A stretch of 64,000 nucleotides of DNA, taken from Limnomonas spitsbergensis (lineage: Eukaryota > Chlorophyta > Chlorophyceae > Chlamydomonadales). The stretch lies in NCBI GenBank assembly GCA_037349105.1, contig JAYJMM010000039.1, forward strand, positions 124,001 through 188,000, read 5' to 3'. The number at the start of each line of letters is the position of its first letter. Within the stretch, counting starts at the first letter, position 1. Of this stretch, positions 1 through 10,917 are shown in pieces. A program made the translations under genes and the position numbers. The notes under the pieces are model-generated. The model had not been told where the DNA came from and made no database searches. It saw nothing but the letters and a program-made list of their open reading frames with translations.

Positions 1-49
1 GCTCGGGGCTGTGAGCGCCAAAGTGGCGGCAGAGGTGGGGGATGAATGA

Positions 50-480
50 GGAAGGCTTTGCCCTGGATTGCTGGATTCAAGTGACGTCCTTGCTCCTGAT
101 AAATGGATTAAAATTGGCAGCCTTTCTCCTGGTTGCTGGATTTAAATTGATAGCCTTCCCCCTGAATGCTGGATTTGAACCGATGGCCTTGCTCGTCTTT
201 GCTGGATTTGAACTGATGGCCTTGGGCCTGATTTATTGATTAAAAATGGCAGCTGTGCTCCTGGTTGCTGAATATAAGATAACGGCTTTGCCCCTGATTG
301 CTGGAATTAAATTATAGCCTTGCTCCTGAATGCGGGATTTGAACTGACGGCCTCGCTCCTGATCAATGGATTGAATTAATGCCCTTGCTACTGATTAATA
401 TATTTGAACTGTTGGCCTTGCTCTTCATTGCTTGATGTAAGTCGATAGCCTTGCTTCTGATTGCTGGATTCATCTGGCAG
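50..480. repeat. 33-bp degenerate tandem array
   Basis: About a dozen degenerate copies of a unit resembling TTGCTCCTGATTGCTGGATT plus TGAACTGATGGCC. The period is 33 bp, so one frame reads an 11-residue repeat (LLVAGFKLIAF-like) over 42-239. The frame closes after six units and other units carry stops, so it is not treated as coding. It lies just upstream of the first visible exon of the CH-like gene, in what is probably an intron. Confidence 0.75.
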
Positions 481-561
481 CCTTTCTTTGGATTGCTTTC
501 ATTCCTCTGATCCCTTGACCTCTGATTTGACCCTTGACCTCTGATCCCTTGCTCTTGGTAG

Positions 562-3432
562 GGATTCAGCAGCCTGCTGCCTCAGCTGCTTGACGGCTCC
601 TTCATTTGCTGGCTGGTCACTGAGGTGAGAGCGACCCAAGAGACTGGGTATGCCCTGGACCTGGTTGGTGCAGGCTGAGTGGGTTACGGGCACATGCCCC
701 ATGCATTAAATGTGATGCTCTGTTGGACTTGCAAAACTCCACAAAACTTCACACAACTCCACAAAACAAATTATTTCTGGTCAGGGCCAAGAGGTGTAAC
801 GTCAGAGCAGAGCATAGGGATTCCAAATGGTATGGGGTATGCCACGGGACAGGTCTGTATCATCGCAAATTGTACACGTACCTGAAGAAATTTACATTTA
901 TTTCGGCCCAGGCTGCGCTGTTTCCTTACCACTCACGCCCCCCACGGGGCGTAGCTTTCTTTCTTAAATTGATTTTGTAGGAGGCCCAATGTGATGCCTG
1001 TTCTTTCCATGTACAGTTATTCTCACTGAACATTGCTTTGAAGCCTGGAAGCTGCGTGTGATCTTTGATCTCCTCTGAGGCTTTCAATTGCATGTTGAGC
1101 CGGAGGATCTCCGAGTTCGTGATCTACTGACAGAAAATGTTTTTATCCAGGTCACCCAGGCCGCATCCCCGCGCCTTCTTGCGCCTTTTTTCTCTGCGGA
1201 AGACAGATGTTTGTCTTCCGAATGCGGCAAGATCTGATGCGTGACCATGCTTCAGACAATTTGATTTTTAACCCTGAGTCACAGGACCCCCTCTGGCTAC
1301 CTTGAACTCCAGACCACTGTGAACACTCCCACTTATGGTGCTCCAATGCTAAGCATCTTTTTTTCTCTTAGTTACGCTATGCATTTTTTTATTATTAATA
1401 AATAAAAATATGTCCACTTGTGCTGCCACGCACAAATCTTTACACCCTAAACCCCCTGATTCACCTCCTTGATCTGACACCCTAGACCCTGACCCCTGAT
1501 CCAACTCCTTGATCTTCCCTCTGCTGCTTCGCATCAGGTGGCTGGTCTGCCGCTAGTGGGTGTGCAGCAGCGCGCACTCAACCCAGCTGCTTCCCGACGG
1601 AGCTGGATGAAGGCCATCGAAGCGTTGCGCGGGCACCCGAGCTTCGCACGCAGGTGTGGCGGGGCAGTTGATGACTAGGTGCCATCCGTGAGGTTTTCTC
1701 CAATTACCTTGAATTTTCAGAAGGTTTTGAGTGGGAGTCCAGAGGGGTATGGGTTCATGTGGTGAATCCTTTTTGTTTGATTCCAGCAGTTATTGATTCC
1801 GTGGAGGAGGAGGGGGGAGCTGTCCACAATGGAAGGACCACATTAGGGCCACACAAACATTTGATTGAAGCAATGACTACGGTTGATTTGAATATGATTC
1901 AAGACGCTTGCAGCCCTCTGTCCATCTCTCTGCAGAAGGCAGCAGATGACATAACGGCATAAATCAATAAACCAACTTAACTTTCTGGTCCAATATGTGT
2001 TCCTGCCCTGTTGCCTCAACGATTTCAGTCGCACCAAACCTTGGTGCCTAGTCTAAGATCCAATCAGATGACTTTTGCTATGCAGGTGCACCAGATTTGC
2101 ATGCATGTTCACAAAGTCATCTGGCTCTGAATTTGAATTTTGAAGCACACACCCCACCCCCTGACAGGTTCCTTAACTTTGAGGAGGCGCTGGTGCACTG
2201 CGACCACGCTGCAGTCCTGGGCCTGTTGGAGGACCTGCACCGCTTGCACGCGGGCCTCCCATCGGCCGGCACTGTTCTGCAGCCGCCCTCTGGGGGCAGG
2301 CCCTTCCTGCCATACAAGTTCAAGATGCAGGTGAGAACAGCTGCTTGGAGATCCCTTGTGAATCCATCGATATTCATAGAAAACTAGAGCTGGAAGTTGT
2401 CATAAAGACTTGACGGGGATGGGATTTGGGGGGATATGTTCTAAGATTTGGCGCAAGGTTGCATGATTGATGTCGAAGAGTATCATGATTCATGAGGGAC
2501 TGATAATGTCAGCGCACTTTTTTTTTGTAAGGTTGGCAGTTGTCACTCCCTCCTGCTCCTCCCCAGCTTTCAGCCACCCTGTCATACCCACACGCTCCAA
2601 CCGCAGGATCCTGTTGTGGAGGCCCCGGTGAAGCCGCTGTCCTCAGTCAGCGTTGCAGCTGAGCGCGCCGGAGGCACCCCAGCCTCCTCGAACCGCACCC
2701 CTCGGAACGCTGCCGCCGTATCGCCCTCACCTGCTTCCCGCACGCGAGTGGGCGGGCGGACTGCCGCGGCCCGCTCCCCGCGGGACACTGCTGCCCCCCC
2801 TGCTGTTGCCGCCTTGCCATCAACCGCCTCCCGCCCGCAAGCAGGCGGGCGGCCCGCCTCCGCCAGCCGCCAGGCGGTGCGTCAGTCTAAACCTTCGCCA
2901 CCGCATCCAGATCCTGTGAGATCTGGATTTAATACAGCCGTGCTGGACTTGTACCTGAAGCAACAGTGTGCTCCGTACAGCCCAGGGCGCGGCAGCAGGT
3001 ATGAAGAGGTGTTCACACAATTCCATATTGCAAGCAGGGACTCAGATCCTGTCTGAGAGAAGTGTTACTTTTGATGCTCATAATGATGTTCATACTGCCA
3101 AAGCTTGAGGATGTTCACACATTCATACAATCATTGTCGTACAGCTCAGATTTGAAAGTTTAAAATGAATTGAGACTGACTTAGACAACTCCTGAAGCCT
3201 TAAAATGAATTGAGACTGAATTGGGACTCACCTTGAAACCTTGGATCCTTTCAGGGTTGGCGATGTCTTGGCAGCCCTGCCCCACCTGCGCCTGGTTCAA
3301 CAGCAGCAACAGCAGCAGCAAGCCTGGGACGGTGGTCAGGGCCTAGGCAGCGCGGGCGAGGAAGACGTTTCCAGACTAGGCGCTGCACCGTCCTCCATGG
3401 TCAATGTGATTCACAACGGAGTGAGCTACTAG
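562..3432 (+). CDS. Calponin-homology-like domain protein, copy 1 (5' partial)
   Basis: Five phase-consistent exons: 562-624, 1538-1653, 2168-2330, 2607-2998 and 3255-3432 (TAG), giving 303 codons. The 5' end lies left of the window or was not found. The first three exons read as one alpha-helical domain: LLDGSFICWLV, then NPAASRRSWMKAIEALRG, then EEALVHCDHAAVLGLLEDLH. This resembles calponin-homology folds (the LLDGxxIC and GLLEDLH segments) as used in cytoskeletal and ciliary proteins. Family assignment is by eye. The rest is a Pro/Ala/Ser/Arg-rich linker (exon 4), a short helix ending CAPYSPGRGSR, and a polyQ stretch in the last exon. Exon boundaries are supported by AG/GT sites and by conservation in the second copy at 14.1-15.9 kb. 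Function unknown; a microtubule or cilium role is only inferred from the fold. Confidence 0.55.
695..760 (-). repeat. Family C dispersed repeat fragment
   Basis: The reverse complement reads GCATCACATTTAATGCATGG and runs on to TGTGCCCGTAAC. It matches the copies at 4036, 5485, 63150 and 63556. It lies in the first visible intron of the CH-like gene. Confidence 0.6.
908..968 (+). repeat. Short dispersed repeat (GCTGCGCTGTTTCC family)
   Basis: About 60 bp running from GCTGCGCTGTTTCCTTA to GGGCGTAGCTTTCTTTCTT. Related copies occur at about 55240-55310 and 55797-55860, both inside introns of the OPR-like gene. Nature unknown. Confidence 0.55.
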
Positions 3433-4030
3433 ACTGACTGACTGTTGTGGATAACGTAGGCCAATGCAATTTGCACTGGAGCGAGCTAATAGACTGATTG
3501 GGATGATGGGATATATTAGGGGCCAGGGGGGTGAAAGATCGTTTGTGATATGATGACGTAATTATTCTTGGGGGGGCTCCTTCCCTGGCATGTGGTGAAG
3601 ACCACTTGCTTAAGACACCTGTCTCCATTGACTTTTCGATTATCGAATTATACAACCAACTCCGGTCAAGTCAACATATGCTCAATAAGTTTCGTTCATG
3701 CTGGTGACCTCGTCGCCCATTTGACTGCCTAGATGGCTCACTGCCATGAAAGTGGTGGTTCGCACCCTGGCACACTTGGATGAACTGTCAATCAAGAAGA
3801 ATCACCGCCGTCATAGATGGCGATGAGAGCAGGTTCCACCGAAAGAGCTTTGGGCTGCCTTTTCCTTTTTAGGGGGGGGGGGGGTATTTCTTTACACTTT
3901 GTGTGCTTCTCCTTCTTTCCTTCTTACCTCAAGTTCCTTTTCTGTTCTCCCAATGCGGCCGAGCCTTTTCGAACAGGGCCCAGAGGTGTTATGTCCTTAC
4001 CAGGAAGAGCGCATGACAAAGCAGCCGACT
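1495..4030 (+). repeat. Segmental duplication, copy 1
   Basis: This block (exons 2-5 of the CH-like gene, introns and about 600 bp of 3' flank) is highly similar to 14055-16885. Similarity covers exons and introns, so it was a DNA-level duplication. After about 4030 copy 1 carries a family C repeat that copy 2 lacks; similarity then resumes at the shared string ATCAGGCCCTCCCC (copy 2 at 16880; in copy 1 TTCAGGCCCTCCCC near 4274). Confidence 0.85.
3940..4010 (+). mobile_element. SINE-like family B, 3' tail
   Basis: Tail module GCGGCCGAGC followed by GGGCCCAGAGGTGTTATGTC, the signature of the short dispersed family seen many times in this window. The same insertion is at 16790-16860 in the duplicated segment, so it predates the duplication. 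A G run and pyrimidine-rich body precede it. Confidence 0.6.
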
Positions 4031-4035
4031 CAGTG

Positions 4036-4270
4036 AAGTTTGTGTGAAGTTTTTACAGTCCAGCGGGGCATCACGTTTGATGCATGGGACTTGTGCCCGT
4101 AATTTGGTACAGGCACTAAATACGCTAGGACAGCGAGCGAAAACCAGTGACCCCCCTGGTCAAGCAACCAACACACAACCACCGAGCAGTAGCGTGGGAA
4201 TAAACCATATAGTGCAGATGATAAGCCCCAGCCATAAAACATGACGTGGGTGCAAAAGAATTCGGTTGAG
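4036..4270 (+). repeat. Family C dispersed repeat, insertion in duplication copy 1
   Basis: Starts GTGAAGTTTTTACAGTCCAG and ends near GATAAGCCCCAGCC. The same sequence is at 63556-64000, where a SINE interrupts it. Copy 2 of the duplication lacks it, so it entered copy 1 after duplication or was lost from copy 2. No coding capacity seen. Confidence 0.7.
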
Positions 4271-4450
4271 TATTCAGGCCCTCCCCATGCAGCAGGGACA
4301 GAAAGCAGTGCATGCTCAGACTTTGCACCAGTTGGGGAGGCCCCAAGACACAAGCTCCGTCACCACGGCTTCTTGGCAGCTTCAAAATTGTGGGCCTAGA
4401 GAAAGCATGCCCGGTGTAGGGGGCTCGTTCAGGTGATACCTGGATGAAAT

Positions 4451-4573
4451 TCCTCTGAGGCGGCTGTAAACAAGCAGCTGGGGGACAAGGAGCGAGTGGC
4501 GGCCACGCTGGAGAACCCCAACCACTGGGCCCAGATGATATCTCCTCTGTTTTCACGCGAGAAGCTGCCAGCG
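4451..4573 (+). pseudogene. Dispersed coding fragment, copy 1 (open)
   Basis: An uninterrupted 41-codon stretch beginning [20 protein letters not shown] and ending FSREKLPA. It looks like a genuine exon, with a charged helix, G/C-ending codons and no stop. A near copy at 9541-9663 has a TGA and indels. I do not recognise the parent protein. Neither copy has neighbouring exons that I can find, so these look like dispersed fragments of a gene elsewhere. Flanking similarity is short on both sides. Confidence 0.45.
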
Positions 4574-4589
4574 AGCTCAATGGTGTCCT

Positions 4590-7500
4590 CCTTGTGACTC
4601 TCCTTCCATCTGTTAGCTACATTTGCCGTCATGGGGGCACTAAATGCCCAACAAATCAGATATTGAAGCTTTGTTGGGGTATCGCTGCGTATGGGCGATT
4701 GGGCGCTGGCTTGTGACAGGTGGGAGGAAAAGGCAACATGAGAGCCCCACCAGATGACTGTCATCAGCTCGTCACCTCCAGCTCATCCCTGCCCTCTGTC
4801 CGATTGTGCCAGAAATGTCGCAGTCTCTGTTATTGGTGGATCAGTTGTCAATCTTACGCATGGGGCGCACGGTCCCACCTACCTGTATTTTAGTTTCAGC
4901 ACAATGTCAAGGACTGGGCGTAACAGGCGTCTGCCCTATCCCCCCGGTGGCAGGAGTCATGGAGTGCCACATTGCCGTTTCTTCATGGCTGTCCAGGGAG
5001 CAGAGTGTATGCCGCCTTGCAACTGACCGGACCCCCTGAAGTTATATGGGATGTTCAAAAATCCACATTTTCCGTGCATGTGGTCTGCTCCAGAAGGTGC
5101 AAAAGCTTCGCTGTTGGCTCAGCCCCTGACTTACACGTCTATGACGTTACACGTATGGGCCCTGCTCATAAGGCTTGGCCGCGCATGGGCGCCCAACTAC
5201 TGGGTTGGGAGGAAAGACAAACAGACCGGTCAGTTGGTCAGGAAAACCGAGATAGAAGGGGAATCAAGTTAAGGGACAAAGAAAAGGCTAGGGGGGAAAT
5301 TGGTCAAAGGAAAGCCCCAGCCTCTGAAACGTCTACGCCTCCACGAAATCAACAAAATCCTCCACAAAAGCCAGGGCACCCTAGCCTGCCCTACTACAAA
5401 GCGTGAAAGTCTAGTGAACGAGGAGCGAGGGTAAAAGTGGAGGAGCTCATGGCTTTGGACTAAGTTGGGACTGCACATGCCCCCACTGAAGTTTTGTGAT
5501 CAGACGGTCCATCAGAGCATCACATTTGATGCACAGGACATGTGCCCATAATACGGGGCGGAGTTAATTCCTCAGTGAATGAAACCAAGCCTGCACCTCA
5601 AGAATATGCTCATCTAAGCTATCACTCTGCATCTCATGCCCCGGGTGAGCTCTGAAGGGGAATTCTATCACATATTCCACAAAATGGTCCAGACTACCAG
5701 CGAGTGTCACATCGTCAAATGGGCGCAAAAATAACTAGATTGGTGAACAAGGCATCCAATCAGCACGGTTTCCTCAACCATCACTCCACGCACGGCAGAA
5801 AAACCAGAAGACAAATCAAATACGGAATAAATGCATAGCAGACCCTCGTGCAGATATCAAAAGCGAAGGGGAAATGCATGAAATCATCCAGTTCTTGGTT
5901 TGGAGCACCTTGGTCCATGTCAGACCTGCTACAGCGCTGTCCAATAAACTCCCATGCCTGACTCCCCCTCATGCTTGTCCTGTCTCGGAGGCATACAGAG
6001 AAAAAGCGGCATCATGCGTGGGAAAGAGAGGTTGTGTGCCATGCGGGGGAGAGAGAGGGTTGTGTGCGCCATTTCACCCAGGACAGAAATACAGAAAGCT
6101 ACTACGGTTTGCAACAAGGGAGAGCAGCAGGCAAGGTGTGGCAAAGGGGGTAAGAATGGCAATATTAGCAGGCAAGGGAAGAGATTGATAGAAAGGGAGG
6201 CAAAGGAGGCAACTTAAAGCCATTTCAACATTTCCAACTATTTCCATCGTTTGCCAGGCCATATTATTATGGCAAGGTAAATGATGGAAACAGTAAGAGT
6301 ATTGAGATGGCAAAGAGTTGATCCTTGCACTCGCCCTTAAAAAAATATGCCGCCTTTCAGTGCGGTCGTGCCCAGGCGAACCTAGCACGATCGGACTTCA
6401 TCAAGGCGCCTTCCTAGGCGCAGGCGCCGGGTAATCCCGGTACGGCTAGCCCCAGTCAGGGATACGCGTTTTTCAATGTTGACCGAGAAACTGACGCATT
6501 TTTTATGCGTCTCGGTACCAATCGGGTGACACTGGGGATGGTGGGGGCCCTCATGGCGTCTGGCACGTTATCAAAAACTTCCCTGTTATGTAAGCAGGGT
6601 GCAGGGAAGGCGGTGTGAGGTTCGACTTAGCCACATGTGAAGCTAGCCAGAGTCCCGCACTCCAATTTATTTGTTTATCTACGGGGGCATTGGGCCCATG
6701 TCTAGAGGCGACCCGCTTCGACTGGGCTGGACATGACGGGTGGGTATCTATTGTATTAAAGACGCTTTCAGCGCTTTCACAAGCACTGCTTCGATCCGAT
6801 TATATGCTCCAAATCGGTATCGTGTTGCGGTTGGGGGCCACGACGCGTTGACGCAAGACGCAGACCCAAATGTTCGAAGTCGTTTAGATTCGGGAGAAGC
6901 AATATCAACATCATATTTGCGGAATTGTTTGCAGGAATAAGCGTCGGGGCTTCCTGCGCGAATCGAAGGCCCGAAATCAGCAAAATCTCTCGACCACGTC
7001 GCGCGGACCGGGCCTAACTTGTGCGCAAGTCATCAACACTGGACCAGCATTTGTTATACGACACAATATATACAATTGCATGATTTGTTACGCTGCTGTA
7101 TTCTCAGGCCGGCCCTCATGAGCCTAAACGGCTGACCCTGGCCTGCACAGCACAAAATCACTTGACATCCATGCAGAAACAGTCAATGAAAGCATCCACG
7201 CAATCAAATAAGCCCTTCAGCCTGTTGCAGCACCATGCTGTTCCTCTCCTATGCCCTCCATGCATCAGCCTGCGCCAGTCTCCCATGCCCCATGCCATAT
7301 ACCAGCCTGCTCTCCCAAAGAGAGCCTACCATGCGCACAGATAAGTGTCCATGATGTAAGTTCAGCAGTAACATGAGCCCTTGAGCCTGTTGCAGGACCT
7401 CGCTGTTCCTCCTATACCCTCTACTTGTCAACATGCGCCCGTCTCCCATGCCCTAAGCCAGCTATCGTCCTTGGAAACCTGAGAAATTATCGTCTTCGCC

Positions 7501-7640
7501 CCGCACTCTCGTTCCCGTAAAGCGGGGAAGGGCGTGGACCCCCTTCGTCAACACATAGCAAGAGTGCCCTGCCCCGGCCAGCACAGCCTCAAGCACACAC
7601 TCGCAGGGCCAAGCGTTTCGCACAGCCCCGACACACACCA
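4590..7640. other. Intergenic stretch, no gene supported
   Basis: No reading frame here has a recognisable family, good splice context or sustained codon bias. It holds a minus-strand family B tail at about 5140-5195 (GGGCCCTGCTC to GGGCGCCCAACT), a family C fragment at 5485-5560, purine-rich sequence at 5990-6210, a GC-rich block with a hairpin (6340-6620) and a stop-poor but unrecognised stretch at 6615-6940. Confidence 0.6.
6483..6515. other. Perfect inverted repeat (hairpin)
   Basis: CCGAG, then GACGCAT, a short T-rich loop, ATGCGTC and CTCGG: a 7-bp inner stem with a 5-bp outer stem and small internal asymmetry. It lies in a GC-rich island unlike its surroundings. A T run in the loop and no T run after it argue against a simple pol III terminator. 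Confidence 0.5.
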
Positions 7641-7644
7641 CTCC

Positions 7645-9060
7645 CCATGAGACACACTCACCTCCCTCTCTTGACAGGCAGCCAGACAATCGTATCTCTG
7701 GCTGTCCTGGCCATGGTCCTGCAAAGCGTCACCCTTGCCGTCCCGCTCCTTCTGCCTCGTGCTGATGGAGAATTGGCAAGGCCTGGGCTGTTCACTTGCT
7801 GCAGCCCTAGATCTTCCGCCTACTCCAGCTGCAGCTGACCACGGCTGATGGTGCAGCTCATGTGTCCCACAGCCGCCGTTAGGTCAAACACCATCCCGTA
7901 GCTTCGCCAGAGCCCAGATCAGCTACGACATGAGAGATGCCGCAATTCAGGTCCTAATCTCAGATGTGGGCGGGCAAAGGGGAAATGCCTCCCCTTAATC
8001 GGTGCCCTTCGCTTTGGGCGAAAAAACGGTTTACCGTATACATTTTCACGCTGGGAGCGGGGAGTGTGTTTTGGGGGTAAGTTGTACGTGGAATGCGACT
8101 CCAAAGAATGAGGGACCACAAAGGTGTGTGTTGGGTTGAAGTTGGATCAGGCGTCGCATTTCTTGTGGCTTGAGGATGACGTGATCACGTCGATGTCCCC
8201 TGGCTCCGCACTCCGACGAACCGTTATGCAGAATTTGGGAGACCCATCAGGGTTTTCCTCACAACTGGTGGCTGTGGTCTGGGAGGAGAAGCAAATCAAA
8301 AGGATTGCAATTACAAGTCTCAGATTCATTGTAGGAAGCCTCGAGCAGTTTTAAATTCGATACCCAAGTCGTCAAGCTTGGACATTTTCGAGCAGCTATC
8401 GACACCCTACTCAGCTGGCACGGACTTGAAATGGAGGGCGAATCGAACCTGATCAACCCTAATCCTGTGGTGCACGAAAGACGGCACAGAGAAGAGCGCA
8501 AGGTACTGCACAGAACACTAAGATTCCTCCTCATGGCCATGCATGGGCCATTTCAATCACCGAACATTGCATGGCAGACTTGATTTTATGGGACCTAGTC
8601 GAAGGCGCTGTTTGTCTATTCACTTGCTTGTGGCGGCCTGTAGTGCTTTTGAGTGCCTAAGCTTGTGTTCCTATCCTGAACTCATCTCATTCCGGACAAA
8701 TGTGTGCATGTTAATTTGGGCATGCATGTGAATGAGGGTTTGCATGTGAATGATTTCATGCATGCACATGAAGGCAGATTTGTCCATGAGGCCATGCACG
8801 TACATGAGGGCATATATCTGCAGGTGCAACGTATGCCACGGGTGCTGACGGCCCACCTCCCACGCACAAAACTGCTACCCACAAGCACCTAAAATCCCGT
8901 CCTGACTCCATCCTTCTTCACACAATCCTCTGGCGTCCACAGCACGCATTACCTCTCCAGATGAATGTGTCCGCGAGCCCATTGATGCGCTTGAGGTGAG
9001 GACTTGCAGGTGGGGGCCTGGAAGCAGGGCAAAGCATAGCTCCCATTATTTGAATTCACC
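7645..9060. other. Unassigned stretch
   Basis: A hydrophobic run (VLAMVLQSVTLAVPLLLP, about 7700-7760) follows a possible acceptor (TTGACAG at 7677). It could be a signal peptide or membrane exon of the decayed lipase, but no donor or partner exon is convincing. The rest, 7840-8690, shows nothing I can support. Confidence 0.35.
8704..8825 (+). repeat. CATGTGAATGAGGG-type degenerate tandem repeat
   Basis: Irregular repeats of a CATG-rich unit about 18-24 bp long (GCATGTGAATGAGGGTT and variants). One frame reads MHVNEG/MHVHEG motifs. Probably a small minisatellite; the codon repeat is incidental. Confidence 0.5.
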
Positions 9061-9064
9061 ACAG

Positions 9065-9159
9065 CACTTTATTACAAGGTGCTGCAGCTGCATCACGGCC
9101 TCTGCATCCGTGTCAAGCTCCTGCGCACACTGGCGCCGCACTTCAAGGTTGATATCGAG
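9065..9159 (+). CDS. Orphan internal exon with two downstream echoes
   Basis: Bounded by CAG before CACTTTATTAC and by GAG followed by GTGCGC. Read in phase it gives LYYKVLQLHHGLCIRVKLLR, then TLAPHFKVDIE, a helical coding-like segment with high GC3. I do not recognise the protein and cannot find partner exons. Degenerate copies of its second half occur at about 9225-9260 and 9345-9395, both interrupted. It may be part of the lipase locus that follows or a relic of another gene. Confidence 0.35.
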
Positions 9160-9540
9160 GTGCGCAGCCCTCACAAAAAGCCCATGTTGTTCAGCCCTAA
9201 GCCCTATCGCTAAGCTCTAAGCTCCTGCACATACTGGCCCCTTCAGCTTCAATGCTGTTAGTCAGGCTGATAGTGACGTATACAGTATACAGACCTCCTA
9301 ATTTGCTTTTAAAAGGCCATCTTCTTTTGTTGCCCCCTTGAGCCACCAAGCTTTTTCGCACACTTGCGCCGCGCTTCAAAACCAATATTACAGAAACAGC
9401 CCAAGGCTCTCCTGCACCAGGGTCCTGCACCAGGATCCTGCACCAGGGTACCCCATGGACCTTGGACAAGCCTCGCTTGCTGACGTCTGATCTGGATTGC
9501 TCCCTTGTTGCCGCCTGGTCAGGTGTTGCCTGGATCCCAT

Positions 9541-9663
9541 TCCTCTGAGGCGGCTGTAAACAAGCAGCTGGGAGACAAGGAGCGAGTGGCAGCTGCGCTG
9601 GTGAACCCCAACCACTGAGCCTAGATGATATCTCCTCTGTTTTCACGGAGAGGTTGCCAGCGA
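9541..9663 (+). pseudogene. Dispersed coding fragment, copy 2 (stop, indels)
   Basis: Same fragment as 4451-4573. A TGG codon in copy 1 is TGA here (9616-9618), and there is an indel after TTTTCACG, so it is not translatable. Confidence 0.55.
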
Positions 9664-10390
9664 GCTGCTTGGGCGTGTAGGGGGAAGCGCTGACACAGCC
9701 TGGAATGGCTTGAACATGGACCTCTCCCACAAGTACGTCCTGTACACAAGCATATCGTACTGGAGCAACGCCTCAGTCATATAAGCTTGGAAGTGCACGA
9801 GGTGAGCTCACCACCTGTCCATGGGCTGCATTCAGCAGTGCACTGCTGCCTTTTATACAAGACACTAGTGCGGACCATGACGCCTTCAGGGTTCTCAGGG
9901 ACCGATATTTCCTGCCGTCATTTCCCTGCGGATCGAGGGCTGCTCAGTTCTATAAATTGGATTAAATCGTGCTCCTCCCATCACTATTTATGTCTTAGCG
10001 TGCACCAGGCCATATTCGGGAAGCTGTCACTGGGCTGATGGGGACCAAACCTTGGGCTACCAGCCTATGTCCACTGGACCAAGAAGTAGGGCTTGCTGCC
10101 CAGGCCGTAGGCTGTGATGCCATGGACATGCAGCTCAAGCCCCCTAAACAATGATCTTTAACAAATTTGAAGGGGTTCGCAAAATTATATAAAGATTATA
10201 TAAACTTTACATTATGTACATTAGATTATAAATTATTCGAGTCCAGCTCATGTTATTTAAAGTTTTTGATTCGGGGGGAAATCGAAAATCAACGTTAAAA
10301 ACGCGGAAATACGGCTTTTCAGCTACTGCCAGCTTCTCTTGAGAGAAGTGCTCGCGTTCGCATCCAACGCTTTACATTGAACTGTCTGGA
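9664..10390. other. AT-rich flank of the transposon-type ORF, with a family D repeat
   Basis: At 10028-10110 is a dispersed repeat (GGGGACCAAACCTTGGG to GTAGGGCTTGCTGCCCAGG) also seen at about 19985-20045 and 57770-57880. The part 10150-10300 is much more AT-rich than its surroundings (TATAAAGATTATATAAAC) and may be the end of a transposon carrying the next ORF. Confidence 0.45.
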
Positions 10391-10917
10391 ATGCCTCCTA
10401 TAAAACAGTTGAAACGATCAATACTTCAGGCGAATGGCAAGCAACTGCACCATGGCGGTGTGTGGACGCCCGAGCAATTGCTGACCGAAGTGAACAGGTC
10501 ACCGCAATCTTGGAGCAGCAAATACATTTGCGTGATGGGCGAGGAGTCTCCAGGCGCGCCGTGTTGTGACCTTCAGTGCAAAGGCTGCGGGCAGAATTTG
10601 ACGCCGTGCAACCCAGCTGTTCCCGTCAAGGCGCACTCAGCCACTTGCGCAGCGCTGAAGGCGACCCGCAAAAGCCCCAGATTGTCTGCAGCAGCTCCTG
10701 CAAGCCCGTCTTCCCCGGATGCTACCCCGATCAAGAGCAGCAAGGCGCAGACCAGCATCACAGGCCACACATCGGCAGGGGGGCCCAGCTGGCAAAGTTC
10801 GAGCGCGAAATGGCAATGTTCGTCATCACCAGCGAGATGTCCTTCCTGAAGATGAACAACAAGCACCTGAATGCGGCCCTTGGCGTGCTGGGGGCTACTT
10901 TGTGTGACGAGAAGTAG
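10391..10917 (+). pseudogene. BED-finger, hAT-transposase-like ORF with a frameshift
   Basis: ATG at 10391 opens a frame with a zinc-finger pattern CKGC-x15-H-x3-C (about residues 62-84), typical of BED fingers in hAT-type transposases and their domesticated relatives. A Ser/Pro/Ala-rich linker follows. The frame then loses similarity, while the +1 frame continues from about 10790 as AQLAKFEREMAMF to GATLCDEK and stops at 10917. That helix resembles the start of a hAT catalytic region. The switch lies next to a six-G run (10779-10784), so one base may be missing in the genome or the assembly. AT-rich flanks on both sides suggest a small transposon inside the lipase locus. No catalytic DDE region is present, so it is not autonomous. 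Confidence 0.45.

Noticed and set aside
5781..6388. Overlapping ORFs of 60-104 codons on both strands
   Set aside because: Purine-rich low-complexity sequence gives open frames by composition; no family or splice support.
7647..7838. Secreted or membrane protein start for the lipase
   Set aside because: A hydrophobic stretch exists, but no donor or in-phase partner exon supports it.
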